From the NCBI GenBank assembly GCA_945957405.1, contig CAMFLL010000024.1, forward strand, positions 1 to 38,919: a DNA stretch of 38,919 bases, read 5' to 3'. How positions within the stretch are numbered: position 1 is the first letter of the stretch; each line of letters starts with the position of its first letter. The notes below the pieces were generated by a model. The model worked only from the letters and a program-made list of their open reading frames with translations, was not told the DNA's origin and searched no databases. Positions 26,899-35,532 of the stretch are shown here, one piece after another. This DNA is from an uncultured Mycolicibacterium sp. (GTDB taxonomy: Bacteria; Actinomycetota; Actinomycetes; Mycobacteriales; Mycobacteriaceae). Both the position numbers and the translations under genes were made by a program.

Positions 26899-28031
26899 AG
26901 CCCGTACACCTGCTCGGCGTTTGTACTGGCCATCCATTGCACGTAGCGGATCGCGTCGGATGAGGACATCACACCTTCGTCGACCCACGCGCCGAACACC
27001 ATGTCCACCGCCCGCCGCCAGAGCGCGGCGCCACACAGGTACAGCTCGGGCAGTCCGTAGGTGTCCGTGGAGAACAGCACCTTGTGGAAAGGCGCCAATT
27101 CCAACGACTCCCGCACGACGTGCGTCGATCCGAAGCCCGTGTAGTTCACGGCCGCACCGGTGTCGAGGTAGACGTGCGGATACACCTGCGCCAGGAACGC
27201 CGCCTCACGCTGGAACGGGTAGCAGTGCAGCAGCGTGATCACCGAGCCTGATGTCCGTGTGCGGCGAATGAACTCGGTCATCTGGCTGGGATCGCAACGG
27301 TGCAGATTGATGTCCGAGTCGCCGTAGCCGACATGAATCTGGAGGGGTTTCGCGCGATCGATGGCCTCCCACAACAGGTGTCGCAGCAGGACCGGGTGCT
27401 TCAACCGAACGTCGGTGCCGGCTATCCCACGCTCTGTAAGGACCTCCTCGACGGCCGACCGTACTTCGTGCATGCTGGGCCGGTCGGGATCGAAGTCCAA
27501 GCCGTAGCGGTAAGCCACGATCGACTTGAAGCCCAACCCGGCGCGTGCCGCGTCGTCAAGCGCCTGGTGCACGTCATCGAGCACTTCTGTAGACGAACCT
27601 GCCTGGGCCAGTGATCTTTCGGCAATCACTTCCAGACGAGCGATGGTGTCACAAGGACGCCCGGTCACCGCCGCCAGTTCGTCGACTGACATGAAATCGG
27701 GTGCTGTGGCGCCGGTTTCGACGATGTAGCGTGCGATTCCCGTTTCTCCCAGCAGTCGCCGGGCGAGGTCGGCAGCAGACAGCGATCCACGCCGTTGCAG
27801 ATACGACGCGGCGCTGGCATGTGGTTCGAGGTCCAGAGCCGGGGCGCAGACCGCTCGGATCGCCACTCCGAAAGGGCTGTCGAAATTGCTGTGCCCGAAT
27901 GGCGCCGGCCAGTCCGACTCGGTCATCAACTGTTCGAACGCCGCGGGCTCGAGGTCACCGTTCACCACGCTGTGGCAGTGGTGGTCGATCAGCGGGACCG
28001 CGGCGATGAAGTTGGTGAGATCAGCAGGCAT
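26895..28031 (-). CDS. Amidohydrolase_2 / FluG N-terminal-like metal-dependent hydrolase
   Basis: PLIDHHCHSVVNGDL (metal-binding HxH), VITLLHCYPFQREAAFLAQVYPHVYLDTG, KVLFSTDTYGLPELYLCGA. Confidence 0.88.
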   Translation of the reverse strand: MPADLTNFIAAVPLIDHHCHSVVNGDLEPAAFEQLMTESDWPAPFGHSNFDSPFGVAIRAVCAPALDLEPHASAASYLQRRGSLSAADLARRLLGETGIARYIVETGATAPDFMSVDELAAVTGRPCDTIARLEVIAERSLAQAGSSTEVLDDVHQALDDAARAGLGFKSIVAYRYGLDFDPDRPSMHEVRSAVEEVLTERGIAGTDVRLKHPVLLRHLLWEAIDRAKPLQIHVGYGDSDINLHRCDPSQMTEFIRRTRTSGSVITLLHCYPFQREAAFLAQVYPHVYLDTGAAVNYTGFGSTHVVRESLELAPFHKVLFSTDTYGLPELYLCGAALWRRAVDMVFGAWVDEGVMSSSDAIRYVQWMASTNAEQVYGL

Positions 28032-28130
28032 GGCGTCTCCGTAGTGACGGAATTTCTATAACATTCAGTTGTCAGACTCTAGCTTTGTAATATCTGTTTC
28101 GCAATGGCGTCCGGTTGGTACGATCGCCGG

Positions 28131-29000
28131 ATGAACGTTCCGGCCGAGCCGCTGCGCAGTGATTCGGTCGCCTCGGCGGTCTATGCCTCCATGGACATCC
28201 TGACCAACGGCGAACGCAAGGTCGCGCGGTCGCTTCTGGCGGCCTACCCCGCGGCCGGGTTGACCACCGTGGCCGAGTTGGCAACAGCCGCCGGCGTCAG
28301 TCCACCGACCGTCGTCCGCTTCGTGTCACGACTCGGATACTCGGGATTCTCCGAATTCCAGAAAGCCCTCGTCCACGAAGTGAACGAAGACATGGGCTCA
28401 CCCTTACGCCAGTACGAACTCCGACCGCCATCCGAAGGCGAGGGCGCGCTGGGCCGGGCCCGCAACACCATTGTGGCAGCCCTGGACGCCAGCTTCGACG
28501 GCCTGCCCGATGGGGAGTTCGAACGTCTGGTGCGGTACCTGGCCGATGAGTCTCGTGAGATCAGGCTGGTGGGCGGCCGGTTCAGTCGAATGATCGCCGA
28601 CTATTTGACCACACATCTGCAGCTGATCCGGCCTCGCGTGCAGATCGTCTCGCGCGAGGAATTGTCACGCGCAGCGATGGTGCCCGATGCCGGAGCCTCC
28701 ACCGTGCTGATCGTCTTCGACTACCGGCGCTATGACCGCGCCACCGAACACTTCGCTGCGGAGATGAAGGGCCGCGGAGCCACCATCGTGCTGTTCACCG
28801 ATACGTGGTTGTCACCCATCGCGAAGCAGGCGAGCATCGTGCTGCCCTGCCGCGTGGATTCCCCTTCCCCCTTCGACTCGCTTGTCCCGGCGATGGCGAT
28901 GACGGAGGCGATCATCGCTGCGGTGTCCGACGCCCTCGGCGACCGTGGTCGCGCCCGCCTGGAACAGATCGAAGCGGTCCACCACCACACCGGCGACTGA
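28131..29000 (+). CDS. MurR/RpiR-family transcriptional regulator (HTH_6 + SIS)
   Basis: LTNGERKVARSLLAAYPAAGLTTVAELATAAGVSPPTVVRFVSRLGYSGFSEFQKAL plus a SIS-like C-terminal domain. Confidence 0.94.
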   Translation: MNVPAEPLRSDSVASAVYASMDILTNGERKVARSLLAAYPAAGLTTVAELATAAGVSPPTVVRFVSRLGYSGFSEFQKALVHEVNEDMGSPLRQYELRPPSEGEGALGRARNTIVAALDASFDGLPDGEFERLVRYLADESREIRLVGGRFSRMIADYLTTHLQLIRPRVQIVSREELSRAAMVPDAGASTVLIVFDYRRYDRATEHFAAEMKGRGATIVLFTDTWLSPIAKQASIVLPCRVDSPSPFDSLVPAMAMTEAIIAAVSDALGDRGRARLEQIEAVHHHTGD

Positions 29001-29063
29001 CGCCGCCCCTCCCCCAACAGCCGATCTCGGCAGTACTCAGGCATGATTTCGCGCGTCGCAGTC

Positions 29064-29079
29064 TGAAATTTTTATTTCA
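29064..29079. promoter_or_regulatory. Putative RpiR operator 1
   Basis: TGAAAT-TTTT-ATTTCA perfect inverted repeat upstream of the APC permease. Confidence 0.6.
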
Positions 29080-29102
29080 ATCGTTGCACCAAATAGCAGT
29101 TC

Positions 29103-29116
29103 GGAATAATTATTTC
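29103..29116. promoter_or_regulatory. Putative RpiR operator 2, abutting TTGACG (-35-like, 29117-29122)
   Basis: GGAATAATTATTTC, related to site 1. Confidence 0.45.
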
Positions 29117-29259
29117 TTGACGTCTGGGCTGCGACGCCGCACACTTTGAGCACCGCTGCAGTTCAGAAGAGCCCCAGAATGGCCGTCCATTTCGGATGGG
29201 CGAGGGGGCGCCCCTCCCTGCATTCACCCAGCGCCGCAATCGATCACAGGAGGACCACC

Positions 29260-30723
29260 TTGTCCAACAACGGCAAACCGACACTGCACCGAAACCTGTC
29301 CATCTGGGGTGCCATCGGCCTGTCGGTGGCATTGCTGGGGCCCAGCATGGCCGCCAACATCAACCCCCAAGCCCCCGCAGGCCACGTCGGACGCGCGGTG
29401 CCCTTGGTGTTCGCGTTGTCCACGGTCGCCGTGCTGCTGGTGGCCTACGGCTTCGTCCGGTTGTGCCAGAACTTCGCCCATGCCGGCTCGGTGTACGGAT
29501 TCGCCGGCGCCACCCTGGGTCCGAGGACCGGATTCGTCGCCGGCTGGCTGCTGCTCGCCACCTACACCGCGTTCATCGTGTGCACCACCTCCGGTGCCGC
29601 GCTGTTCTTCACCGGCTTTCTGCACAGCACCGGCCTTTGGACCGGCGCCAACTGGTTGGTACCAGGAACGCTGTCACTTCTCGGCGTGGCGTTACTGGCG
29701 TCACGTCCCGCGGTGACAGCCACCAAAGTGCTTCTGGCGCTGGAGATCATCACCATGGTCGCAATCCTGGTCCTGGCCGTGGTGGTCCTGATCAAGATCG
29801 GACTCGGCGACGTCCCCCGCGGGCAACACCTCACCACGAGTATCTTCACCCTGCCCCCCGACATGCCTACCTCGGGCCTGCTCTTCGCGATGACCTTCGG
29901 GTTCCTGTCATTCGCCGGCTTCGAGGCCGCATCGACGCTCGGCGAGGAGACCCGCAATCCGCGCCGCGCCATCCCCATCGCCCTGCTCGGCACGGTCATC
30001 CTGGCCGGTGTGTTCTTCGTCGTCGTCACCTCGGCCGAAGCCCTGGGTTTCGGCACCGACGCGCAGGGCATCGCCGATCTGATCGCCTCCCCCTCCCTGA
30101 TGGGCGACCTGGCCTCCACCTACGTGGGCTCGTGGCTGGGTCCGGCCGTCACCCTCGGCGCGGCGATCAGCGCGTTCGCATCGGCGCTGGCCTGCACGGT
30201 GGGAGCATCGCGCTTGCTGTTCGCGATGGGACGCGACGGATTCGGCCATCCGAGCCTGGGCCGCGTACGGCAGTCCGACGGTGTGCCGCAAGCCGCCGTC
30301 GGCACGACACTTATCGTGGTCGCTCTCGCCTTCGTCCTACTGCGCCTCTTCGCTACTGCCGATGTCACCGACATCTTCTTCTGGGCCGCCACCATCGGGT
30401 CGCTGGCCCTGATGGCCGCCTACGCGCTCTGCCTGATCGGGGCGACGCGCTTTCTGTTGTCCCGCGGACGGCGACCCGCTCAGGTCCTCGAGTGCGTGAT
30501 CCCGTTGTTGGGACTTCTCGCGATCGGGTTCATTCTCTACACGAACATCTATCCCGTTCCCGAAGCGCCGTACTCGCTGTTCCCCTATCTGGTTGCGGCG
30601 TGGCTGCTGGTCGGACTGTTGATCGTCGTCCTGGTTCCCGGACTGGCCGCACGCATCGGCGAGCAGTTCATCGAGGACGAGGCGGTGACCGAGCAGACCG
30701 TCAGCCCTGCGCCGCACCGCTGA
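29260..30723 (+). CDS. APC-family amino acid permease
   Basis: About 12 TM; FGFLSFAGFEAASTLGEETRNPRRAIPIALLGTV. TTG start preceded by AGGAGG; ORF track start 29146 lies in the leader. Confidence 0.93.
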   Translation: MSNNGKPTLHRNLSIWGAIGLSVALLGPSMAANINPQAPAGHVGRAVPLVFALSTVAVLLVAYGFVRLCQNFAHAGSVYGFAGATLGPRTGFVAGWLLLATYTAFIVCTTSGAALFFTGFLHSTGLWTGANWLVPGTLSLLGVALLASRPAVTATKVLLALEIITMVAILVLAVVVLIKIGLGDVPRGQHLTTSIFTLPPDMPTSGLLFAMTFGFLSFAGFEAASTLGEETRNPRRAIPIALLGTVILAGVFFVVVTSAEALGFGTDAQGIADLIASPSLMGDLASTYVGSWLGPAVTLGAAISAFASALACTVGASRLLFAMGRDGFGHPSLGRVRQSDGVPQAAVGTTLIVVALAFVLLRLFATADVTDIFFWAATIGSLALMAAYALCLIGATRFLLSRGRRPAQVLECVIPLLGLLAIGFILYTNIYPVPEAPYSLFPYLVAAWLLVGLLIVVLVPGLAARIGEQFIEDEAVTEQTVSPAPHR

Positions 30724-30783
30724 TCTCACAGCCAAACCACCCGAACCGTCCTTCGACGTCATGAACACAGTGAATGAGTCCGA

Positions 30784-31008
30784 ATGAGCATCCTCGGTCT
30801 GCTGACCACACTGCCCATCACGCAGCCATCCACCGCCGCGGACCCAGACGTCCTCACAGCCTGGCTTGATGCCAAAGCCGAACTGCTGCAGATGATCGCC
30901 GAGGAACACGGAGAGGATGCCGGCGACGCGAAGCGGCTGGCCGAGAGAGCGCGCCGACGCGCAACCGTGCTGCGAAACACCGGTCAGCTCACACCACGAA
31001 GGTGTTGA
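30784..31008 (+). CDS. Small hypothetical protein (74 aa)
   Basis: MSILGLLTTLPITQPSTAADPDVLTAWLDAKAELLQMIAEEHGEDAGDAKRLAERARRRATVLRNTGQLTPRRC, plausible helical composition; weak RBS. Confidence 0.4.
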   Translation: MSILGLLTTLPITQPSTAADPDVLTAWLDAKAELLQMIAEEHGEDAGDAKRLAERARRRATVLRNTGQLTPRRC

Positions 31009-31034
31009 TTGTCATTGCACGCGTGCGACGGTCA

Positions 31035-33152
31035 TCACATCGACACCGGATAGTCCTCGGACAGCCCGGTGACCTCGCGACGGATCGCCAACGCCGGATC
31101 ATCGACATCGTGTCCGAATCCACGGGCGAGCTTGTGCCCCGCATAGACCGCTGCCGCGATGGTCGACGGGGCTTCGGCGTCGCCGACGGCAACGACCTGC
31201 GCAATGCCGGCGTCGGACCACTCCGCCCGGCGATCGTTCAGTTGCTCCAACAGTGAACTGTTGGGTGTTCTCGCCGTCACCAAAACGACTGTGTCGGTGG
31301 CGACCTCGGTGAGGGCCGCAGTATAGGCGCAGCTCAGTGTGACAGAGGCAGCGCCGACGGCAACCAGCGCCTGGTTGGTGGTCAACTGCACTCCGGCACG
31401 CATCAGGCGCGCCTGAATCCTGTCGACCTCCAACGTATTACGCGTCCAGCCCGAGACCTGCGGTTTGGGGCAGACAACCCTGACCTCGAAACCATCGCCG
31501 ACAAGTTTTTCGGCCAGCACACCCGCGAGGTAGTAGTGGTCGTCATCGAAGATAGTGACCCGTGCGCCCTGTGGCCGGACGCCGGCGAAGATGTCGTCGG
31601 GGGTCAGCACTTCGGCGGCGTCGTCGATCGGGATGGGTCGCTGATGCCAACGGCCGATACCGTCGCGACGCCATGTTGCGCCCGTCGCCAGCACGATGTG
31701 GGAAAAGCCGAATTGCAGTGCGTCGTCGGCCGTGACGGGGCTCTGTCGGTACACCTCGACGTTCTTGAGGTTGGTCAGTTGATACTCGCGGTAGTCGACG
31801 ACGCGGATCCATGCCGACAGCCCCGGCAAGCGTGCCTCGTGCCGCACGCGGCCACCGAGTTCGCGCCCCGCTTCGAGCAGTGCGACGTCGTGACCGCGAT
31901 GGCCCAGGATCCGAGCGGCCTCCATACCTGACGGCCCGGCGCCGACGACGAGTATTTGGCGCGCATGATCGGCGGTCTTCACACGTTCGGGGTGCCACCC
32001 TCGGCGCCACTCCTCCCCCATGGTGGGATTCTGCGTGCATCGGATCGGCGACATGGTGTGGTCGCCGGACACGCAGATGTTGCAACCGATGCACTCTCGG
32101 ATGTCTTCGAGCAACCCCAGCTCGATCTTCCGGGGCAGGAATGGATCGGCAATCGAAGGCCGCGCCGCACCGATGAGATCCATTACCCCAGAACGGATCT
32201 GATCGACCATGAGATCCGGCGAGGTGAATCTCCCGACACCCACGACGGGTTTGGTGGTCAATTGCTTGAGTCCGCGCAGTCTTTCGCTGTGCACGCCCTC
32301 GGGGCTGAAGCGCGATGTGGAGGAGTCGTCGGACCACTCACCGACCATGAAATCCCACAGGTCTGGCAGTTCACCCAGCTCGCCCACTACCTGCTTGGTG
32401 TCCTCACCGGTCAGTCCCGCCGGACCGGACAGTTCGTCGACGCACAGTCTGACCGCTACTGCGGCCCGGCCGGCGCACTCTTCGACGGCCCCCTCGATCA
32501 GTTCACGCAGCAGGCGCATGCGATTGTGCAGCGAGCCGCCGTACTCGTCGGTGCGGTGGTTGTACCGAGGCGACAGGAAATGCTGGGCACCTCCCAGGTT
32601 ATGGCCCGCATACACGTAGACGAGGTCGAAACCGGCCTGCAGCGAACGCCGCACGGCCGCCCGATGCCACCGGCGCAAGGCCTCGATATCCGCTTTGGTC
32701 ATCCTGCGCGCCTGCACCGGATGATCAGACAGGACCGGCAGATCCGACGGTCCCAGCGGTACCTCTCGGCTCGTCAGATTGGCTGCGGCCATACCGTTGT
32801 GGGTGAGCTCGACACCGGCCAGTCCGCCACCTCGATGAACAGCCTCGGCGATCCGCGCCAGCGCAGGTATGTCGCGGTCATCCCACAGCCGACCCTCGAT
32901 ATACGGCGTGACATCCGAACTCGGGTGTATCTCGACTTCTTCGGTGCACACCACCGCCCAGCCACCCTCGGCCTTGACCTGTCGCATCACCGCGAGGGCC
33001 GACACGTCGCGGTAACCCATACCGTTGCAGTGCGGTACCTGGAAGAACCTGTTCCTGGCCGTCACCGGCCCGATCTGCACCGGCTCGAAGAGGACGTCGT
33101 AGCGCGGCAACCGGCTCATGCCCTCGGGGTGAATCAAAGTCTCTGCCGTCAT
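31035..33152 (-). CDS. FMN/4Fe-4S/FAD oxidoreductase of the trimethylamine/dimethylamine dehydrogenase family
   Basis: DVLFEPVQIGPVTARNRFFQVPHCNGMG (Cys matching the flavinylated Cys), VKAEGGWAVVCTEE, DEYGGSLHNRMRLLRELIE, ARPSIADPFLPRKIELG, CIGCNICVSG...CTQNPTMGEEWRRGWHPE, VVGAGPSGMEAARILG. Confidence 0.93.
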   Translation of the reverse strand: MTAETLIHPEGMSRLPRYDVLFEPVQIGPVTARNRFFQVPHCNGMGYRDVSALAVMRQVKAEGGWAVVCTEEVEIHPSSDVTPYIEGRLWDDRDIPALARIAEAVHRGGGLAGVELTHNGMAAANLTSREVPLGPSDLPVLSDHPVQARRMTKADIEALRRWHRAAVRRSLQAGFDLVYVYAGHNLGGAQHFLSPRYNHRTDEYGGSLHNRMRLLRELIEGAVEECAGRAAVAVRLCVDELSGPAGLTGEDTKQVVGELGELPDLWDFMVGEWSDDSSTSRFSPEGVHSERLRGLKQLTTKPVVGVGRFTSPDLMVDQIRSGVMDLIGAARPSIADPFLPRKIELGLLEDIRECIGCNICVSGDHTMSPIRCTQNPTMGEEWRRGWHPERVKTADHARQILVVGAGPSGMEAARILGHRGHDVALLEAGRELGGRVRHEARLPGLSAWIRVVDYREYQLTNLKNVEVYRQSPVTADDALQFGFSHIVLATGATWRRDGIGRWHQRPIPIDDAAEVLTPDDIFAGVRPQGARVTIFDDDHYYLAGVLAEKLVGDGFEVRVVCPKPQVSGWTRNTLEVDRIQARLMRAGVQLTTNQALVAVGAASVTLSCAYTAALTEVATDTVVLVTARTPNSSLLEQLNDRRAEWSDAGIAQVVAVGDAEAPSTIAAAVYAGHKLARGFGHDVDDPALAIRREVTGLSEDYPVSM

Positions 33153-33609
33153 CGCATCAGCATGTGCTGTCCGGCATCGTTGGACAATAGAGCGTTACGT
33201 CAACCGCACTTCACCGTCACTTACGCAATGTGCGGATACGGACGTGCTGACACTTAAGTGTTCTCGGACCACCACGATGCAGGCAGAGTCGGCGTCCGAC
33301 GCGGGTACTCCTCTACTACGTTGCTGAGCAACACTATTGGGCACCCCGCTGGATGCGATACCGCCCGCGCCGGTATCCGCGCTGTCTGTCCCGTGCCGGG
33401 CAACCATCAAGTCGGAGTGAACTCATGCCAGTCGATGTCGCAACGATCAACGGCGCTGGCCCAACCCGGCGGCGTTACGCGTCGCACGCGTGAAAATTGT
33501 TCCTTGACACCACCCAGACCGACTGCTTGACTCCAAGCATCTGTCGAGCGCAAGGGCTCACAGACTGGGTCGCATTGTCCTCTTCGATATGTATCGAGTT
33601 CTGGGGCCG

Positions 33610-34599
33610 ATGTTCATGACCACTGTTCCCGTAGTTTCTGCTACACCCTCTCAGCTGACCTTCCTGGGCAGCGACCGAATCGACGATCCTCGAAGGAGCG
33701 AGACGCCGTATGCGTTCCTGGGCATACCATTTGGCCCGCCGTACGGGATAAAAGACATCGTTGTCTGCGCTGACGCGCCCCAGGTGGTCCGAGAACTCAG
33801 TCATCGCATGGAGTACGCCACGCTGGGGCATCATTTTGATTTCGATCTGGGTGGTCCCCTCTTCGAAGACGGGCGGCCGACCGTGACGGATCTCGGTGAC
33901 GTCGTCTGCGACGTCCGCGATCCTGACGCAATCTGGGACTCCGCGGTCGAGACGGTCCGTGCCGTGGTGGCCAACGGCCAGGTACCGCTGGTGGTCGGTG
34001 GCCTCGACGCCATCCCACCCATGGTCGTCGAGGGATTCCTGGGACGCGAAACGGTCAACGTTCTGCATGTCGACGCGCACCTCGACTTCCGCGACGAAGT
34101 CGGCGGTGTCACCAGGGGGTATTCCAGCCCGATCCGGCGGATCCGCGACCTGGACTGCGTCAGTGAGATCGTCCAAGTGGGCTTGCGTTCAGTGGGTAGT
34201 GCCCGACCGACCGACGTCGCGGAGGCGCTCGCGGCGGGCAATCGACTGGTGACAGCCGACGAGTTGCACCACACCGGAGCTCGGGCAGTGTTGGACAGTC
34301 TGTCGACCGAGCATCGATGGGTCATCACCATCGACTGTGACGGACTGGACCCGAGCATCGCGCCCGGTGTGGGTTGGCCAGAGCCCGGTGGCCTCACGTA
34401 CCACGAGATCCGCACGCTGGTGGCGGGACTCGCATCGAAGAATCGGGTGGCCGCGATTGTCTTCACAGAGTTTCAGCCGGCCCGGGATATCCAGGACCTG
34501 ACGGCGCTGACGATCAATCGCCTGTTGATCAACGTCATCGGCAACCAACGCCACCCCACGCCGATGTCGGCGTCTGGAGCCGAGGAGAACGGCCGATGA
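33610..34599 (+). CDS. Ureohydrolase (agmatinase/arginase) family protein with altered metal motif
   Basis: VNVLHVDAHLDFRDEVGG and WVITIDCDGLDPSIAPGVGWPEPGGLTYHE; motif I reads VVGGLDAIP instead of GGDHS. Confidence 0.9.
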   Translation: MFMTTVPVVSATPSQLTFLGSDRIDDPRRSETPYAFLGIPFGPPYGIKDIVVCADAPQVVRELSHRMEYATLGHHFDFDLGGPLFEDGRPTVTDLGDVVCDVRDPDAIWDSAVETVRAVVANGQVPLVVGGLDAIPPMVVEGFLGRETVNVLHVDAHLDFRDEVGGVTRGYSSPIRRIRDLDCVSEIVQVGLRSVGSARPTDVAEALAAGNRLVTADELHHTGARAVLDSLSTEHRWVITIDCDGLDPSIAPGVGWPEPGGLTYHEIRTLVAGLASKNRVAAIVFTEFQPARDIQDLTALTINRLLINVIGNQRHPTPMSASGAEENGR

Positions 34600-35522
34600 G
34601 TCCTTGGTTGAGGGCACAGGGTGTGCGTGGCATGGCGATCCTCGCGTTGTGTGCAGCCGCCACGGTTGGGTGTACCACGGCCAGCCAAACTGATGAGGCC
34701 CGCGATTCTGCGTCGCCGGTAGCGGCGACGTCGGCGAAGGACCCGGAAATCAATGCGATGCTGCCCGCGGCCATCAAATCCGCCGGTGTCATCCGGGTCG
34801 CCACAGATGCGACATACCCACCGATGGAGTTCTTCGGCCCGGACAACAAAACGTTGCAGGGCTTGGACATCGACCTCGGCGCGGCGCTCGGCGCGGTCAT
34901 GGGAGTCAAGTTCGCCTTCGACAACGTCGCTTTCGACACCATCCTGCCGTCGTTGGGTGTCAGGTACGACATCGGCATGTCATCACTGAACGACACCAAG
35001 CTCCGCCAGGAGGTGGTCGATATGGTCGACTACTACACCGCCGGGGCAACCTTCATGGTTCGTAAGGGACAGAACCAAGACCTGGGCTCGCTGACCGCGC
35101 TGTGTGGGAAGCATGTGGCGGTCGGGAAGGGGAGCATCCAATTCGACGACGTCGTAAAACAGTCGGACACCTGCCGTTCCGAGGGTAAGCCGCAGATCGA
35201 CGTGCAGGCCTATCCGGATCAGACCGGGGCGAATCTTGCGGTGGTGAGTGGCCGCGCTGACGTCGTCCTGGCCGATCGGCCAACAGTGGCATTCGCGGTG
35301 TCGCAGTCCAACGGCACGCTCGAAGAGGTGGGCCAGCCCTACAATTCGGCGCTGGCAAGTATTGCCGTGCCGAAGGGCGCGGAGTACCAGGGCTTGGCCG
35401 AGGGCCTGCAGGCAGGCTTGCGCAAGCTCGCCGACGATGGCACATACCAAGAGATTCTGTCGAAGTGGAACCTTCAGGCCGGCGCCATCACCGATTTCAC
35501 CATCAATGGCGCGCAGAGTTGA
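34596..35522 (+). CDS. Polar amino acid ABC transporter substrate-binding lipoprotein
   Basis: Signal/lipobox-like ILALCAAATVGCTTA; IRVATDATYPPMEFFGPDNKTLQGLDIDLGAALG; IGMSSLNDTKLRQEVVDMVDYYTAG. ATGA-coupled start at 34596. Confidence 0.93.
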   Translation: MSPWLRAQGVRGMAILALCAAATVGCTTASQTDEARDSASPVAATSAKDPEINAMLPAAIKSAGVIRVATDATYPPMEFFGPDNKTLQGLDIDLGAALGAVMGVKFAFDNVAFDTILPSLGVRYDIGMSSLNDTKLRQEVVDMVDYYTAGATFMVRKGQNQDLGSLTALCGKHVAVGKGSIQFDDVVKQSDTCRSEGKPQIDVQAYPDQTGANLAVVSGRADVVLADRPTVAFAVSQSNGTLEEVGQPYNSALASIAVPKGAEYQGLAEGLQAGLRKLADDGTYQEILSKWNLQAGAITDFTINGAQS

Positions 35523-35532
35523 TCGGCGAACG

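Noticed and set aside
31956-33257. 433-aa plus-strand ORF
   Set aside because: Antisense to the TMADH-like gene; no recognisable domain.
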